Shown: piece after piece, positions 35,475-48,100 of the stretch
How the letters are laid out: every line of letters begins with the position of its first letter
How positions within the stretch are numbered: position 1 is the stretch's first letter
Assembly: GCF_964340395.1 (NCBI RefSeq)
Contig: NC_135554.1
Coordinates: forward strand, 2,254,501 to 2,318,500
DNA from: Glandiceps talaboti
Lineage: Eukaryota > Hemichordata > Enteropneusta > Spengelidae
Direction of reading: 5' to 3'
DNA: 64,000 bases
Program-made: the position numbers and the translations under genes
Notes under the pieces: generated by a model
What the model was told of the DNA's origin: nothing
Database searches by the model: none
The model's input: the letters and a program-made list of their open reading frames with translations, nothing else

Positions 35475-36080
35475 ACCTTGGGTCACAAAGACCCTCATAA
35501 CTAAAAAGTGATATAAAACCCTGTATATGTACCAATTATAGACCTTGGGTCACAAAGACCCTCATAACTAAAAAGTGATATAAAACCCTGTATATGTACC
35601 AATTATAGACCTTGGGTCACAAAGACCCTCATAACTAAAAAGTGATATAAAACCCTGTATATGTACCAATTATAGACCTTGGGTCACAAAGACCCTCATT
35701 ACTAAAAAGTGATATAAAACCCTGTATATGTACCAATTATAGACCTTGGGTCACAAAGACCCTCATAACTAAAAAGTGATATAAAACCCTGTATATGTAC
35801 CAATTATAGACCTTGGGTCACAAAGACCCTCATAACTAAAAAGTGATATAAAACCCTGTATATGTACCAATTATAGACCTTGGGTCACAAAGACCCTCAT
35901 AACTAAAAAGTGATATAAAACCCTGTGTATATACCAATTATAGACCTTGGGTCACAAAGACCCTCATAACTAAAAAGTGATGTAAAACCCTGTGTATGTA
36001 CCAATTATAGACCTTGGGTCACAAAGACCCTCATTACTAAAAAGTGATATAAAACCCTGTGTATATACCAATTATATGGA
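35475..36080. repeat. 67-bp minisatellite, 9 copies
   Basis: The unit is ACCTTGGGTCACAAAGACCC, TCATAACTAAAAAGTGATAT, AAAACCCTGTATATGTACCA and ATTATAG. Copies are almost identical; later ones have GTGTATATACC. GGGTCACAAAGACCC is an imperfect palindrome (GGGTC-N5-GACCC). Confidence 0.97.
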
Positions 36081-36174
36081 ATTAACATGTACTGTCTTAT
36101 GGTATAACATAATTACCAACAAGCCTTCAATAGAACACACAGTCTCCAACTTATATGTTTTATTGCAAAATTAT

Positions 36175-36215
36175 GAATGGTGTCTCACACACACACACAC
36201 ACTCATACATACAGG

Positions 36216-36253
<38 letters not shown>

Positions 36254-36310
36254 CTTTGCCATGCCTATAGCACTAGTGAACATTATCAGTTCAGGTGTGC
36301 TAATAAAGAC
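36175..36310 (+). repeat. Family A tail with (CA)n/(CAGA)n
   Basis: (CA)n and CAGA repeats, then TTTGCCATGCCTATAGCACT, TGAACATTATCAGTTCA and GTGTGCTAA: the shared terminal hairpin and end of family A. Confidence 0.8.
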
Positions 36311-36319
36311 ATGATTAAA

Positions 36320-38255
36320 ATCAGGGCTCAAAATTAACTTGTTTTCTTTAGCAGTCGCAGTGGGCCACCAATTTCAGAAATTGGTATCCCAAGGATTGTG
36401 ACAAATAGTCCTGTACATGTATTCCTGAACTGAAAACAGAGTTCCTCTTTTGAAAAAAAGTCAGTGTAAATCTTCCATCCTTTAAATCATTGCATAATCA
36501 GTGGTAGTCTGAGTGGGCTACCAGCTGAACATTAGGGTAGCCCCATGACAAGAATTGGTAGTCTGTGGACAAGGGATTACTATTAAAGTCATGAAAATAC
36601 CATCATCACTTGAAATACTTGATTCAAAAATAGCGCCAATGGCATTTGTAGCACAACTGTATTTGGCTGTTGCTATGGACATAGTATTGTTGTGTTGTAT
36701 ATTTGCAAAAATTTTTGGAATCTTTATTAACTTGCCTACCCTTCCCACTTTTCATCTTTGCAATATAAACCATCATTTAGCTGTTGCTATGTGCATGGTC
36801 CTGTTGGCAGGCATATGTGCATACATTTTTTTGAATATGTATTCACTTACCTACCCATCATTGTTCTTATCTTTGCAATATGCATAATCATTTCACTGTT
36901 GCTAAGAGTGTGGTCATGGTTGCTAGGGACAATTGTGTCAAAAAATTCTGAAGATAATCTGCAGAATAACACCTCCAGAAATGTTCCCATCAAGTTTCAG
37001 CCCCATTCACCATGTAGTTTGAAGATTTCAGTGTTTGACCAAAATTGATATTTTTAGACCTAATTTGGATATCGTCAATGGCATCATGTTGTTAATTCAC
37101 CTTCATCTACACATCTCTAGATGCATCCCTACTAAATTTCAGCCCACACTGCTCTGTAGTTTTGGAATTATAGAATTTTGACAAAAAAGACACATTTTAC
37201 ACCTAATTTGCATATCACTGACATATCACTGGGATCATCATGTCGTGAATAATTCTGAATCTAAACACACCTAAGAATGCTCCCACCAAAATTTCAGCCC
37301 CACCAGCTCAGTAGTTTTTGAATCATAGACTTTTGACCAAAAAGACACATTCTTAGCCCTAATTTGCATATCACTGATTGGATCATAATGTCATAAACAA
37401 TTCTTAATATACAAACCACTAAGAATGTTCCCACCAAATTTCAGACCAATCTGCCCAGTGGTTTTTGAGTGTAAGTTTTTTTTTATACCAAAAATCAATT
37501 TTTTGGACCCAAAAAGCACATCAATTTCCCAACTAAACTCCAAGAGTATTGTCCCTACAAAATACAAAGTTAGGCAATCGGTTGAGCAGTTTTTGAGTTT
37601 AAGTCATCCAGACAAACAGATAGATAGACATCCAGACACTGCACCATATCTATAGCACTTGAACTTCATTAGTTCAGTTGTGCTAACTAGAGACTGAAAT
37701 CAACATCCCTACCAAAATATTAAAATATTTTTCCCAGTGGTTTATTGACTTTTTACTTTTCTTCAACCACAGGTACGTACGCAGACAGACAGACAGACGG
37801 ACAAGACTCTTTATCATGTCTGTAGCATGAATGAACTTGTTTTAATCATAGACAGTGTCTATGATTTAATTCAGCTGTGCTAAAAACAGTGTTTCCAAGC
37901 AACCTCAAACAGAGGTTAATCTTGATGCCATTGACATTGATGTGTGAATTAGCCCAAAAAGATTTAATGATTTCATGACTTCAATAAAACAATAACCTTT
38001 CATTACTAGGATGACTCAAAGCATTTGACCAAGAATCACATTTTTTGACCCAAACTGCACAGCTCTGATGCAATCATTTCCATTTGAACAATTTCCCATC
38101 TACACGCCCTAAGTAATGTCCCCAACAAATATAAAGGCAATTGGTCTGGTGGTTTTTGACTTTAAAGTCATTTACATACACACACATCCGCATGCACACA
38201 CAGACATTTCATTGTGGCTATTGTACTACTGAACCTCAGTTCAGTTTTGCTAATC
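36320..38255 (+). repeat. Dispersed repeat family A, at least three tandem or nested copies
   Basis: 36600-37690 is a long copy (GCGCCAATGGCATTTGTAGC through TTCAGTTGTGCTAA at about 37681). Inside it, the paragraph ACCAAATTTCAG...CCAAAAAGACACATT...CTAATTTGCATATCACTGA is repeated about three times with changes, so the family has internal repeats of roughly 120-150 bp. A different tail lies at 37733-37882 and a further family A 3' part at 38020-38255. Confidence 0.7.
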
Positions 38256-38313
38256 ATCAGTTATGCAAATTACTCATTCAAATCCAAGGCTAGTACTAGT
38301 AGTCAACAAGCTT

Positions 38314-39092
38314 TAGGGGAGAACCATGTACCATTTGATTTCTTGGATGGGGGGGGGGGGGGTATGGAGGATTTTGAGAAAAAAAAATTGTTTCCAGGTG
38401 AACAAGAAAAAAAAATTTTTGATCCTGTAATGGCTTGAGAAAAAAAAAATTTTCATAACAGACAGAAGTGAAAAAAAAATTTGTCACAATGCACCAGAAA
38501 TGAGCAAATTTGGAAACCTTATTCTCATATATCCATAGGCGGCACAAATGTTTTTAATACAAGTACATATATAAATTCCTGTTTTTTATACATAGGTTTG
38601 TTCTAGATGCTGCAACATATTGGAATGGGTCACATTACACATGCAAGATATTTTCTTCTGGTTCCTGGTACTACTATGATGGCTTAAAGGAAAGCAATTC
38701 ACAGGGGTCAGGGGTACAGCACTCCCAAGATCAGTCAGCTCCTCAGGGATATTTTACCAGTCATCTTTTGTACATACAATTTTAAGTAGCAGAAGTATGG
38801 TTGGTAGACAGACGTCTTTCATACTAACTGCTCATTCTTCTACTTGCACAGAACAAGTTATTTAGAGGTACAGTTGTGAACCATTGTGACGTGGTATAGG
38901 TATGAACAACGCATTACAAACTTAATGACTAATTAAAAAAATAAATTGCACTGCTACTCCATTTGAAAAAAAAAATTGATGCAGGACTGACAGTAGAAAA
39001 AAAAATTGCTGTCACTGACTGGAAAAAAAATTTGCTCCCATACCTACTTCCTCCATACCCCCCCCCCCCCGAAATCAAATGGTTCTCCCCTT
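38314..39092. mobile_element. MITE-like element, family C copy 2
   Basis: The left end TAGGGGAGAACCATGTACC with ATTTGATTTC and the right end GAAATCAAATGGTTCTCCCC face each other, with (G)13 and (C)13 tracts just inside. The interior repeats a module of a short word plus GAAAAAAAAATT four to six times. A central insertion-like unique stretch (38520-38940) makes it longer than copy 1 at 7178-7752. Confidence 0.7.
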
Positions 39093-39099
39093 ATAGGAT

Positions 39100-39990
39100 A
39101 TTTGCGCTTTGTTACCAACTTCTATATACCGACTTGTATGATAATTGAGGAATACATTTTAAAGATATTGCCAAATTCCAGAAATTATCAAATTATGAAA
39201 ATGCCTCCTTAATATTCAGATATGTTTACCAAAACCTAACCAGTTCTTCCTTATTCCATAAGAAAGATGTGCATCAAGGCGAAGTTTTATTGACCCAGTC
39301 ATGTTAGAGAAAATCATGACAGACAGACAGACAGACAAACAAACAGACAGACAGAGACAGATATTCCTGATCCTTGACAGGTGGTAGTTATCTGAATGCC
39401 ATATTACTGATCATAGCCATTGATTATTACAGACCCAAGATTATATATATATATGATATAATTATCATGAGACCATTCATGATAATATAAATACCCAGCC
39501 ACTACAACAATGTTATCTCCATGGAAACTTGAATCAATCTGTACAATGTTCTATCATACTGAAATACCTGAACTATTACATCTGTTCTAGGAGGTATTAC
39601 TAGTTAATTAATTCCAATATAATATAAGATATTATGAAATAAGTTACAGCCAGTGTCTGTTGTCATGGCAACTACATTTGATATATGGTAAAGCCCACCA
39701 ATTAATGTCATGTTCATATGTCTCAATCAAGCATTCAAGTAATGTTTATTAGTAATTTAAGCAGTTTTCAGTGCATTGATAATTGAAATCATTTGTAACA
39801 CTGAAAATGTCATGAACAATTAAACTTCCCCATTTTGTCAACAATAAATCTGTAGTGTATTTTAATTTGTGAAAAGGTTTATTTGTTGCCAAATCTGTGT
39901 AAGCTTTTATACAGTCAAAAAAACTAGTGCTTTATTTTTCAGCAAAAGTGGTGCACAAATTGTTTCTTGCATTCAAATAAAATAAATAAA
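39100..39990. other. Unassigned AT-rich spacer
   Basis: Includes a (CAGA)n stretch at 39318-39360 and nothing else I recognise. Confidence 0.4.
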
Positions 39991-39992
39991 GT

Positions 39993-40418
39993 ATGCATTA
40001 CAAGCCGTTTGTTACTAATTTCAAAACATGGGGTCAAGAATGCATATTGAACTGTTTTGACCTCCAGTTCTGCATGGATTTCATTACCTACAGACTAATC
40101 AGTGAACAAACCCACACAATTATCTTTCCTGTGAAGCTATCACACATCAAGTTGTGCACAGCCGTGTTTCAATTTATAAATGATAACCATGTACCTTGGC
40201 ATTGCTTTGAAAATATCCATTTGTCAAAAATGTTATATCGGGGAAATGAATTCTCCCTTGTCAAAGATCTGTCAAGACGTGTGTTTGCAATCGTTCTCAA
40301 GGAGACGGCGTGCCATACCACGCCTAGGTTAGGCGGTAAACGTATGACCCTGCAGCGCCAGTTAAGGCCAACAAAAAAAATGTTGTGTTTCTATCTTGTC
40401 CCCACGTGCACCACTTGA
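39993..40418 (+). other. Unrecognised 141-codon open frame
   Basis: An uninterrupted frame starting MHYKPFVTNFKTWGQECILN and containing LCTAVFQFINDNHVPWHCFE and VFAIVLKETACHTTPRLGGK. Composition is protein-like (varied residues, no short repeat), unlike most frames here. I do not recognise a family, and no convincing splice sites or neighbouring exons were seen. It could be a fragment of a mobile-element protein or chance. Confidence 0.2.
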
Positions 40419-40429
40419 GAATGTGCGCA

Positions 40430-42375
40430 TCAGGGCATTTTGATTTACGTGATATTGTCCAAATCTCAATGTAATATTCAGTAATACATTCAGCACCATA
40501 AGAATGTCGTAACTGTACATGTTTGGTTTTGAGTAATGAGTAATATACATCTATTCGAAATACATTTTTGAAAACTTTTGAAAGCTAGTCTGTAATATTT
40601 TATTTTTGTTTCTAATCCTATTAATTAATTTAGTATTAAGTCCCTTAAAAGTATTTTAAGAAGAATACTGCGTTCTAGCGCACCGCGCACCATTATTTCC
40701 ATACCCCCCCCCCCCGGATGAGAAACACAATATTTTTTTTTCTTGGCCTAATGTTATCACCACACCAGACCACATTGTCGTTACGAACGTGAATTACAAC
40801 ACACAGCACATCAATGAGAAAATCTGTGACATGACTTATACCATAGATACATCGTTAGATACTTACGAAATCACGTACAGCTGCCAAATTTATCAGAAAC
40901 AGTGTTAGTCGAGTTGTTAGTGCAGCATGTACGACAATATATTCAGTGACCGATCCACAACCAATCCCCGGCCCTGGAACCTATCATTCATCTGAGATAT
41001 ATTATGCACGACTTAGGCTAGGCTAAATGCATGCATCGGTCGAAGTCCTCACATGGCAAAACGAGGCTCTATCATATTTGCATGACGACCTAACATTGTG
41101 ATATGCTAATAGTGTGGGCGTCAGTTCAACACTACACATGCATGAACGTCGGTGGCGTGATTTACGTAGCTCATATGCACGCATATGCATAACAGCCGCG
41201 AGCCGTACAACTACAAGTTTTGCAAGTATAGTAAAGAGTCAGGATTACCCAGACTCTTTGAATTGACACTTTTTTTTCGAATAACTACCGTGATAACCAG
41301 GTAAAGTATAAAAGTAATTAATGTAACTATGCATTTATGGTTGCTAAGTATTTACACGTGTAGGCGTTCGAATTGAAATCAATGAATGAAAAGATTTTCA
41401 CTCATAATAATGATGATTTGATGTTTACAACAATGGAAACTTCTGTTTCTCCTTCGCCTAAGGAAATGTGTCTCTAACAATATTAGCATTGCTTTTAAAT
41501 GTCCAACTAAATTCAACGAAAATAATGCGGTTTAATAAGACAGCTATTTAATTTACTTTAGTTATGTAAAGTTATGTAAGAGGTGAACGTAGGTCAATAC
41601 TGAATAATCGTGTACACGGAAGGGCAACAATATAGATTTAAAATGTTTACCATACTAGGAAAGGCTTTTTCAGAGCTGTGCAGTGCTTTACTTTTAAGAC
41701 GTCATTATGGAATGTAGCTGTGTTTCTGTTTGGGGAGGGAGCATGGATTGATAGAGGGGGCCACAAGTACGACAATATGTAACTTTCTTGAAAGTAATGT
41801 TAATTAATTTCATACCACTTGACAACAAATATTCAATATCTATTTCCAACGGCTTGAAAACTGGATCACCGTACTTGTTTCCATGGTAACAAGACATGAA
41901 AAGAAGAAGTTTAAAGTCCTGAAATTGTGATTACTGAAATAAATATTGTAAACAATGTAAAAGTTGATGAGGGGGGGAAGGGGGGGGGGTCCCCCAGTAT
42001 ATTTACAGAAAAAATAAGTGCTCAATTGCAAATTATGAAAATAACATTTAAATTTGTACATTTGAATACATGTGAATAGTAACCATGGTCATGCCCATAG
42101 CAACAACCATACACAAGGTGTCTTGAGCAACAATGACCATGCTAATACCAATATGATATATTAGGTCAATGGCAAATCACACACCTGGGGTGCAATCATT
42201 TTCATGAACAATTTTCCATCTACACGCCCTAAGTAATATTCCCACCAAATATCAAGGCAATAGGTCTTATGGTTTTGATTTCTACATGTTGTTCACACAC
42301 TCACATCCACTTTCCTATTAACCCGAGAGTTCACTTGTTCTGAAAACGTTTCCTCCTGTAATAATTTCCATACAG
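40430..42375 (+). promoter_or_regulatory. Upstream region of the ELOVL4-like gene
   Basis: 40680-41300 is richer in CG dinucleotides than its surroundings and precedes the gene, so a promoter or 5' untranslated exon may lie here. An octamer-like ATTTGCAT occurs near 41091. C/G runs at 40705 and 41970 and family A scraps at 42075-42320 are also present. No start site can be assigned by eye. Confidence 0.3.
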
Positions 42376-42380
42376 AAATC

Positions 42381-42441
42381 ATGGAACTTGAAGCGATGCA
42401 GAAAACAACGGACTTTTACAACTGGATGCTAGAGGAAGGAG
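42381..42441 (+). CDS. ELOVL4-like exon 1 (first coding exon)
   Basis: Encodes [20 protein letters not shown] plus the first base of Asp; donor GGAG|GTATAA. The length and phase match exon 1 of the sister gene (52 nt, phase 1). Confidence 0.87.
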
Positions 42442-45137
42442 GTATAATAATTATCCATTTTTATCTGAACTCTAAAGTGAATGAGGACTGGCTAACATTA
42501 ATGTCTGTTTACATTCTTTATTTAACTTACTTTGTAATATGTATTTTCTACTTTTTTAGCACATCTGAACTAATTAAGTTTCTGCAGTGATAACTGTGCC
42601 TGTCTATATGTCTGTCTTTGTTAACATGTGACATGACTAAAGGTTAAAATCTACTTTGCCAAGTGCTATGATACTTTAGGGAATATTTGTTTTAGTGTCT
42701 AGCCAAGAAATTGTACATACAAATTGATAGGAACTTTGATATGTAAATTAGGTAAAAAGGTGATTGGCATAATCAAAAGACTTACATTGTATTTGAGAAG
42801 GCCACTCCAAGAAAATAAAAGCATTTCCATAAACTTGGAGTTCTGGAGATTTGTTTATTTCATATTTCATATCTCTTACATTACACATGATTTCAGAGAA
42901 ACATTAAAATGAACTTGTGTGCCATTCTGAGATCTTTGCTGTGGGCTACATTGCCTCATAGGAGTCAGCAGAAATGTGTATACAATAGGTGAGCAATGAA
43001 TATTCATGACTCCTGAGTGCTTATTCACTCCATTGAATGTATCATGAATATTCATTGCATAATGTATTTCTGCTAACTCCCTTGATGCAATGTGGCTCAC
43101 AGCAGAATTCCCAAATGAGGCACATAATTTCAACTTGGCTGATGCTTCTTAAAAATTCATAAAATATGAAATGACTCACCAGAATCCATTGTTTAAAATT
43201 AATGAGAATGATTATCTTTGGTCAGCATCCAGTATTTTGACTGGACTAGTCAGTTGGGTAGATTGATATATAATATATATATACAGGTACATATTATGTT
43301 TATTTATTTATTTAACATGTAAGTTATAATATTATATCTCTTTTTTGTTGATAGATCCTAGAGTTGAGAACTGGTTGTTAATGAAATCTCCAATACCCTG
43401 TATGATCATTGTGTGTGTATACCTGCTAGTAGTATGGCTGCTACCCAGGTCTATGGAACATCAGCAACCTTATCAACTCAAATCAGTTTTAGTAATTTAC
43501 AATCTAACATTAGTTATATTATCATCTTATATGTTTGTAGAGGTAAGTATATTTCATAAACCTTTTTAGAATAAGAAATATTGATTGCATGATGATCTCA
43601 TCATTGATATGTAAATTAGGGCTCAAAATGTGTCTTTTTGGGGGCCAAAAATCTATCATTCGAAAACTACTGACCAGATTGGGCTGAAATTTAATGGAAT
43701 GCATCGGGGGATGTGTAGATAAAGGTTAATTCACAACATGATCCCATTGGCAATATGCAAACGAGGTCTAAAAAGCTCAATATTGGTCAAAAACTTATAT
43801 CTTGACATGGAAACTACATGGGGATGGGGATGAAACTTGGTGAGGATGTTTCTGGAAGTGTTATTCTGCAGTTATTCTGCAAAACATATCAACAAAACTG
43901 ACCCTAGGAATCATTACTATGGCCTTTAGCAGCAGTGAAATGATGATGCATATTATGAAGATAACAACAGGGATTGGTAGATAAGTGAATATTGATTTTT
44001 AATGCCTAGCAACAAGACCATGCCCATAACTACAGCCAAATGATGGTTTATATTGCAAAGATGAAAACTGTAAAGGGAAGGCAGGTGACTAAAGATTCCA
44101 AAAATGTATGCAAATGTGCCTAGCAACATGACCACACCCATACCAACAACCTAAAGATGAAGTTTCTTGTAAAGAAACATTGCATGGCTGCAATGGATTG
44201 TATGCTCCCCTGGGAGTTGAGGAAGACTAAAGGGCCGAGCCAGGGGTAATAATTGTAAAGCACTTTGAGCATGGTGTGGGATAGCGCTATATAAGAACCC
44301 AACATTATTATTATTATTATTATTATTATTATAAAAATTATTATTACTATATACTATTATTTAATTATTATTATTATTATTATTATTAATATTAAAGATA
44401 ATAATAGACATTAACAGGCAGGGGGATAAACATTCGAAAAATATGTACAAATATGCCTAGCAACAAGACCACACCCATAGTAACAGCCAAATAATGTATA
44501 TTGCCAATATAACAACACAGATGGTTAGGCAAGTGGATAAACAAACAAAAGATGACTGCAAATAAACAAGACTATGCCATGCAACAGCCAAATGATGGCA
44601 TTGTATGGTAATGTAACAACAGAACTGGAAAGGCAACAGATAAACAAACAAACAAATGTACAGTTGTACTATAACACCATTGAAGCCTATTTTAGGAATG
44701 TGTATAGATAAACATTTTTTTTTGACATCAAGACCTCATCAATGATATGCAAATTTAGTCTAAAGTGTGTCTTTTAAATTCCAAAACTGCCATGCAGATT
44801 CCTTGGTGCAATCCTGCTATCAGCTTCTAATTGAGGTGTCATGGACAGCAGTGGTCCTCTGTAGGAATGAGATAATCTTATGCATACATATGTAATTTCA
44901 TTTAATTTTATATGTTAGTTTGCAGTGACATCAACTCTTGCTGGTTACAGTTACAAATGTCAACCAGTTGATTATTCTAATGATCCGTTGGCTTTACGAG
45001 TAAGTAATATGTTTATAACTAATTTATGTGTTCATTAACTGAATAATACGCTAAGTGAGAGAACATCAAAGTTATTGACATAAATGGTTTTCTGATCAAA
45101 GGTGTGCACACACAGACACACAGACACAGACAGACAC

Positions 45138-45168
<31 letters not shown>

Positions 45169-48100
45169 CACACACACACACACACAGACAGACACACAGA
45201 GACAGACACAATAATCCATTCATATAAACAGAACACAATGTACACTAGTTGTTCATTTTTGCTGAGAATGTAGAAATGATGTGAATGATAATGAAAATAA
45301 AATAAATTTGAAAACATTCTCTATCATAATCTTCCTTATTAAAAGTATTAAAAGTTCTGAAAGGTTCTCTACATCCATCCTGTAACTAGTAACAGGCAAT
45401 ATGTCACATGTATCAACAAAAGTATCCATCTGCAAATATTTAAAATATAATATTGCCTTGTTCTTTATACCTTTCAGTTTCTTATGAGTATTTCCATTGT
45501 AGACCCTCCACCAACTTGGGAGGGTCTATGCTTCCATTGTATATATTGAATGAGATATGAATCATTTGATTTTCCAGATGGCTAGTGTCTGTTGGTGGTT
45601 CTTTTTCTCCAAAGTGATAGAAGTACTTGATACAGTATTTTTCATGTTACGCAAGAAGAACAACCAAGTAACATTCCTTCATGTCTACCATCACAGTACA
45701 ATGATAATTAACTGGTGGTTAGGTGTCAAGTATATCGCTGGTGGACAGTGTAAGTTGTAAGGTGGTCAGTATATATATATAAATATATATATATGAACTT
45801 GTATTGTAGTATAAAGGAATAGAAATTGTTGTTGGAGCTTTATGGCAAAGCTAAGTTGCTAAGCTCAAAAGGCACATTGCCTTGAGGGTGCAACAGGTAT
45901 TGAAACCATCTGATAGTCTGGGATATGGAACAGGTGCGCCATGGGGGGGGGGGGGGTACTCAGGTGGGTAATAGATACATATGTGCCCTCAGTGGTGGAC
46001 AAAAATTACAACCACAAACTCTACAAAAATTCAAAAAGTAGGGGTCAAAAGTCTACATTTTAACCAGAAACAGGGGTCAAAAGTCTACATGGGGGGGGGG
46101 GGGGGGGTGAGTGGTCATGAGTTTTGAACACTTTTGATACACTTTCACATGATATGTACATGCTTCAGTCATCGCCATTTCATTGGCTGCCCCGGGCCAG
46201 GGGGGAGAGGTGCCTACTTCTGATGAAGATGACTGAAAACAACCATGGAAACAACCATATATGGGGTCAAAAGTTGTACATGCATTCAAAGAGGGGGCCA
46301 AACCTCTACATAATGCTTTAAAAATCAAGGCTCAAAAGTCTATATGAGTCGAAAAGTGGGGGGGGGGGGGGGGGGTTCAAAACCCCAGTACATATATGTA
46401 TATGCACCCCCCCACCCCCCCCCCCCCACCCCGGTGCATCATTAGCGACTGTACTTTTCCTGTTTTGTAAATGTAGTCTAAGTCTGTTGATTTTTGCTAT
46501 TCTCTAGGAAATAAATGCAATATAGCATATAAGTTAAGATATGAACATGAACATTCAATATTGGAGAAGATACTTCACTGTCACAACCTTATGATAAAAT
46601 ATCAGAAATGATTGCAAAATTATAACAGCTAGCAAAGTCATTCAGTAATTTATGTAAGCTTATATATTTTGAAGCATAATTTTCTGTTTAAATCTGTTTT
46701 TTTTTAGCATTCTTCTTAGCCATGGTAAATTCATTTATTCATACTATTATGTACACATACTATGGACTTGCTGCCATTGGCCCTTCTATGAAGAGGTATC
46801 TATGGTGGAAAAAGTATATGACGCAGTTACAGCTAGTAAGTAATACTTTAGTATCATCCCAGTGCTTCCTTACAACTTTTCCATTCCATAGTTTTACAAT
46901 AGACGTATGGAGAGCATCATTGTAATGACCAATATAGGCATATAAATATTATGGGTAACATAATTGTAATGACCAATAGACATATGGGTAACATAATTGA
47001 ATGACCAATAGACATATTGGTAACATAATTGTAATGACCAATAGACATATGGGTAACATAATTGTAATGACCAATAGACATATGGGTAAGATAATTGTAA
47101 TGACCAATGGACATGTGGATTACATAATTGTATGACCAACAGACATATGGGTAATGTAATTGTAATGACCAATAGACATGTGGGTAACATAATTGTAATG
47201 ACCAATAGACATATGGGTAATGTAATTGTAATGACCAATAGACATGTGGGTAACATAATTGTAATGACCAATAGACATGTGGGTAACATAATTGTAATGA
47301 CCAATAGACATATGGGTAACATAATTGTAATGACCAATAGACATATGGGTATTAACATAATCGTAATGACCAATAGACATATGGGTAACATAATTGTAAT
47401 GACCAATAGACATATGGGTAACATAATTGTAATGACCAATAGACATATGGGTATTAACATAATTGTAATGACCAATAGACATATGGGTAACATAATTGTA
47501 ATGACCAATAGACATGTGGATAACATAATTGTAATGACCAATAGACATGTGGGTAATGTAATTGTAATGACCAATAGACATATGGGTAACATAATTGTAA
47601 TGACCAATAGACATATGGGTAACATAATTGTAATGACCAATAGACATATGGGTAACATAATTGTAATGACCAATAGACATATGGGTAACATAATTGTAAT
47701 GACCAATAGACATATGGGTAATGTAATTATATGACCAATAGACATATGGGTAATGTAATTGTAATGACCAATAGACATATGGGTAATGTAATTGTAATGA
47801 CCAATAGACATATGGGTAATGTAATTGTAATGACCAATAGACATATGGGTAGTGTAATTGTATGACCAATAGACATATGGGTAATGTAATTGTAATGACC
47901 AATAGACATATGGGTAACATAATTGTAATGACCAATAGACATATGGGTAACATAATTGTAATGACCAATAGACATATGGGTAACATAATTGTAATGACCA
48001 ATAGACATATGGGTAATGTAATTATATGACCAATAGACATATGGGTAATGTAATTGTAATGACCAATAGACATATGGGTAATGTAATTGTAATGACCAAT

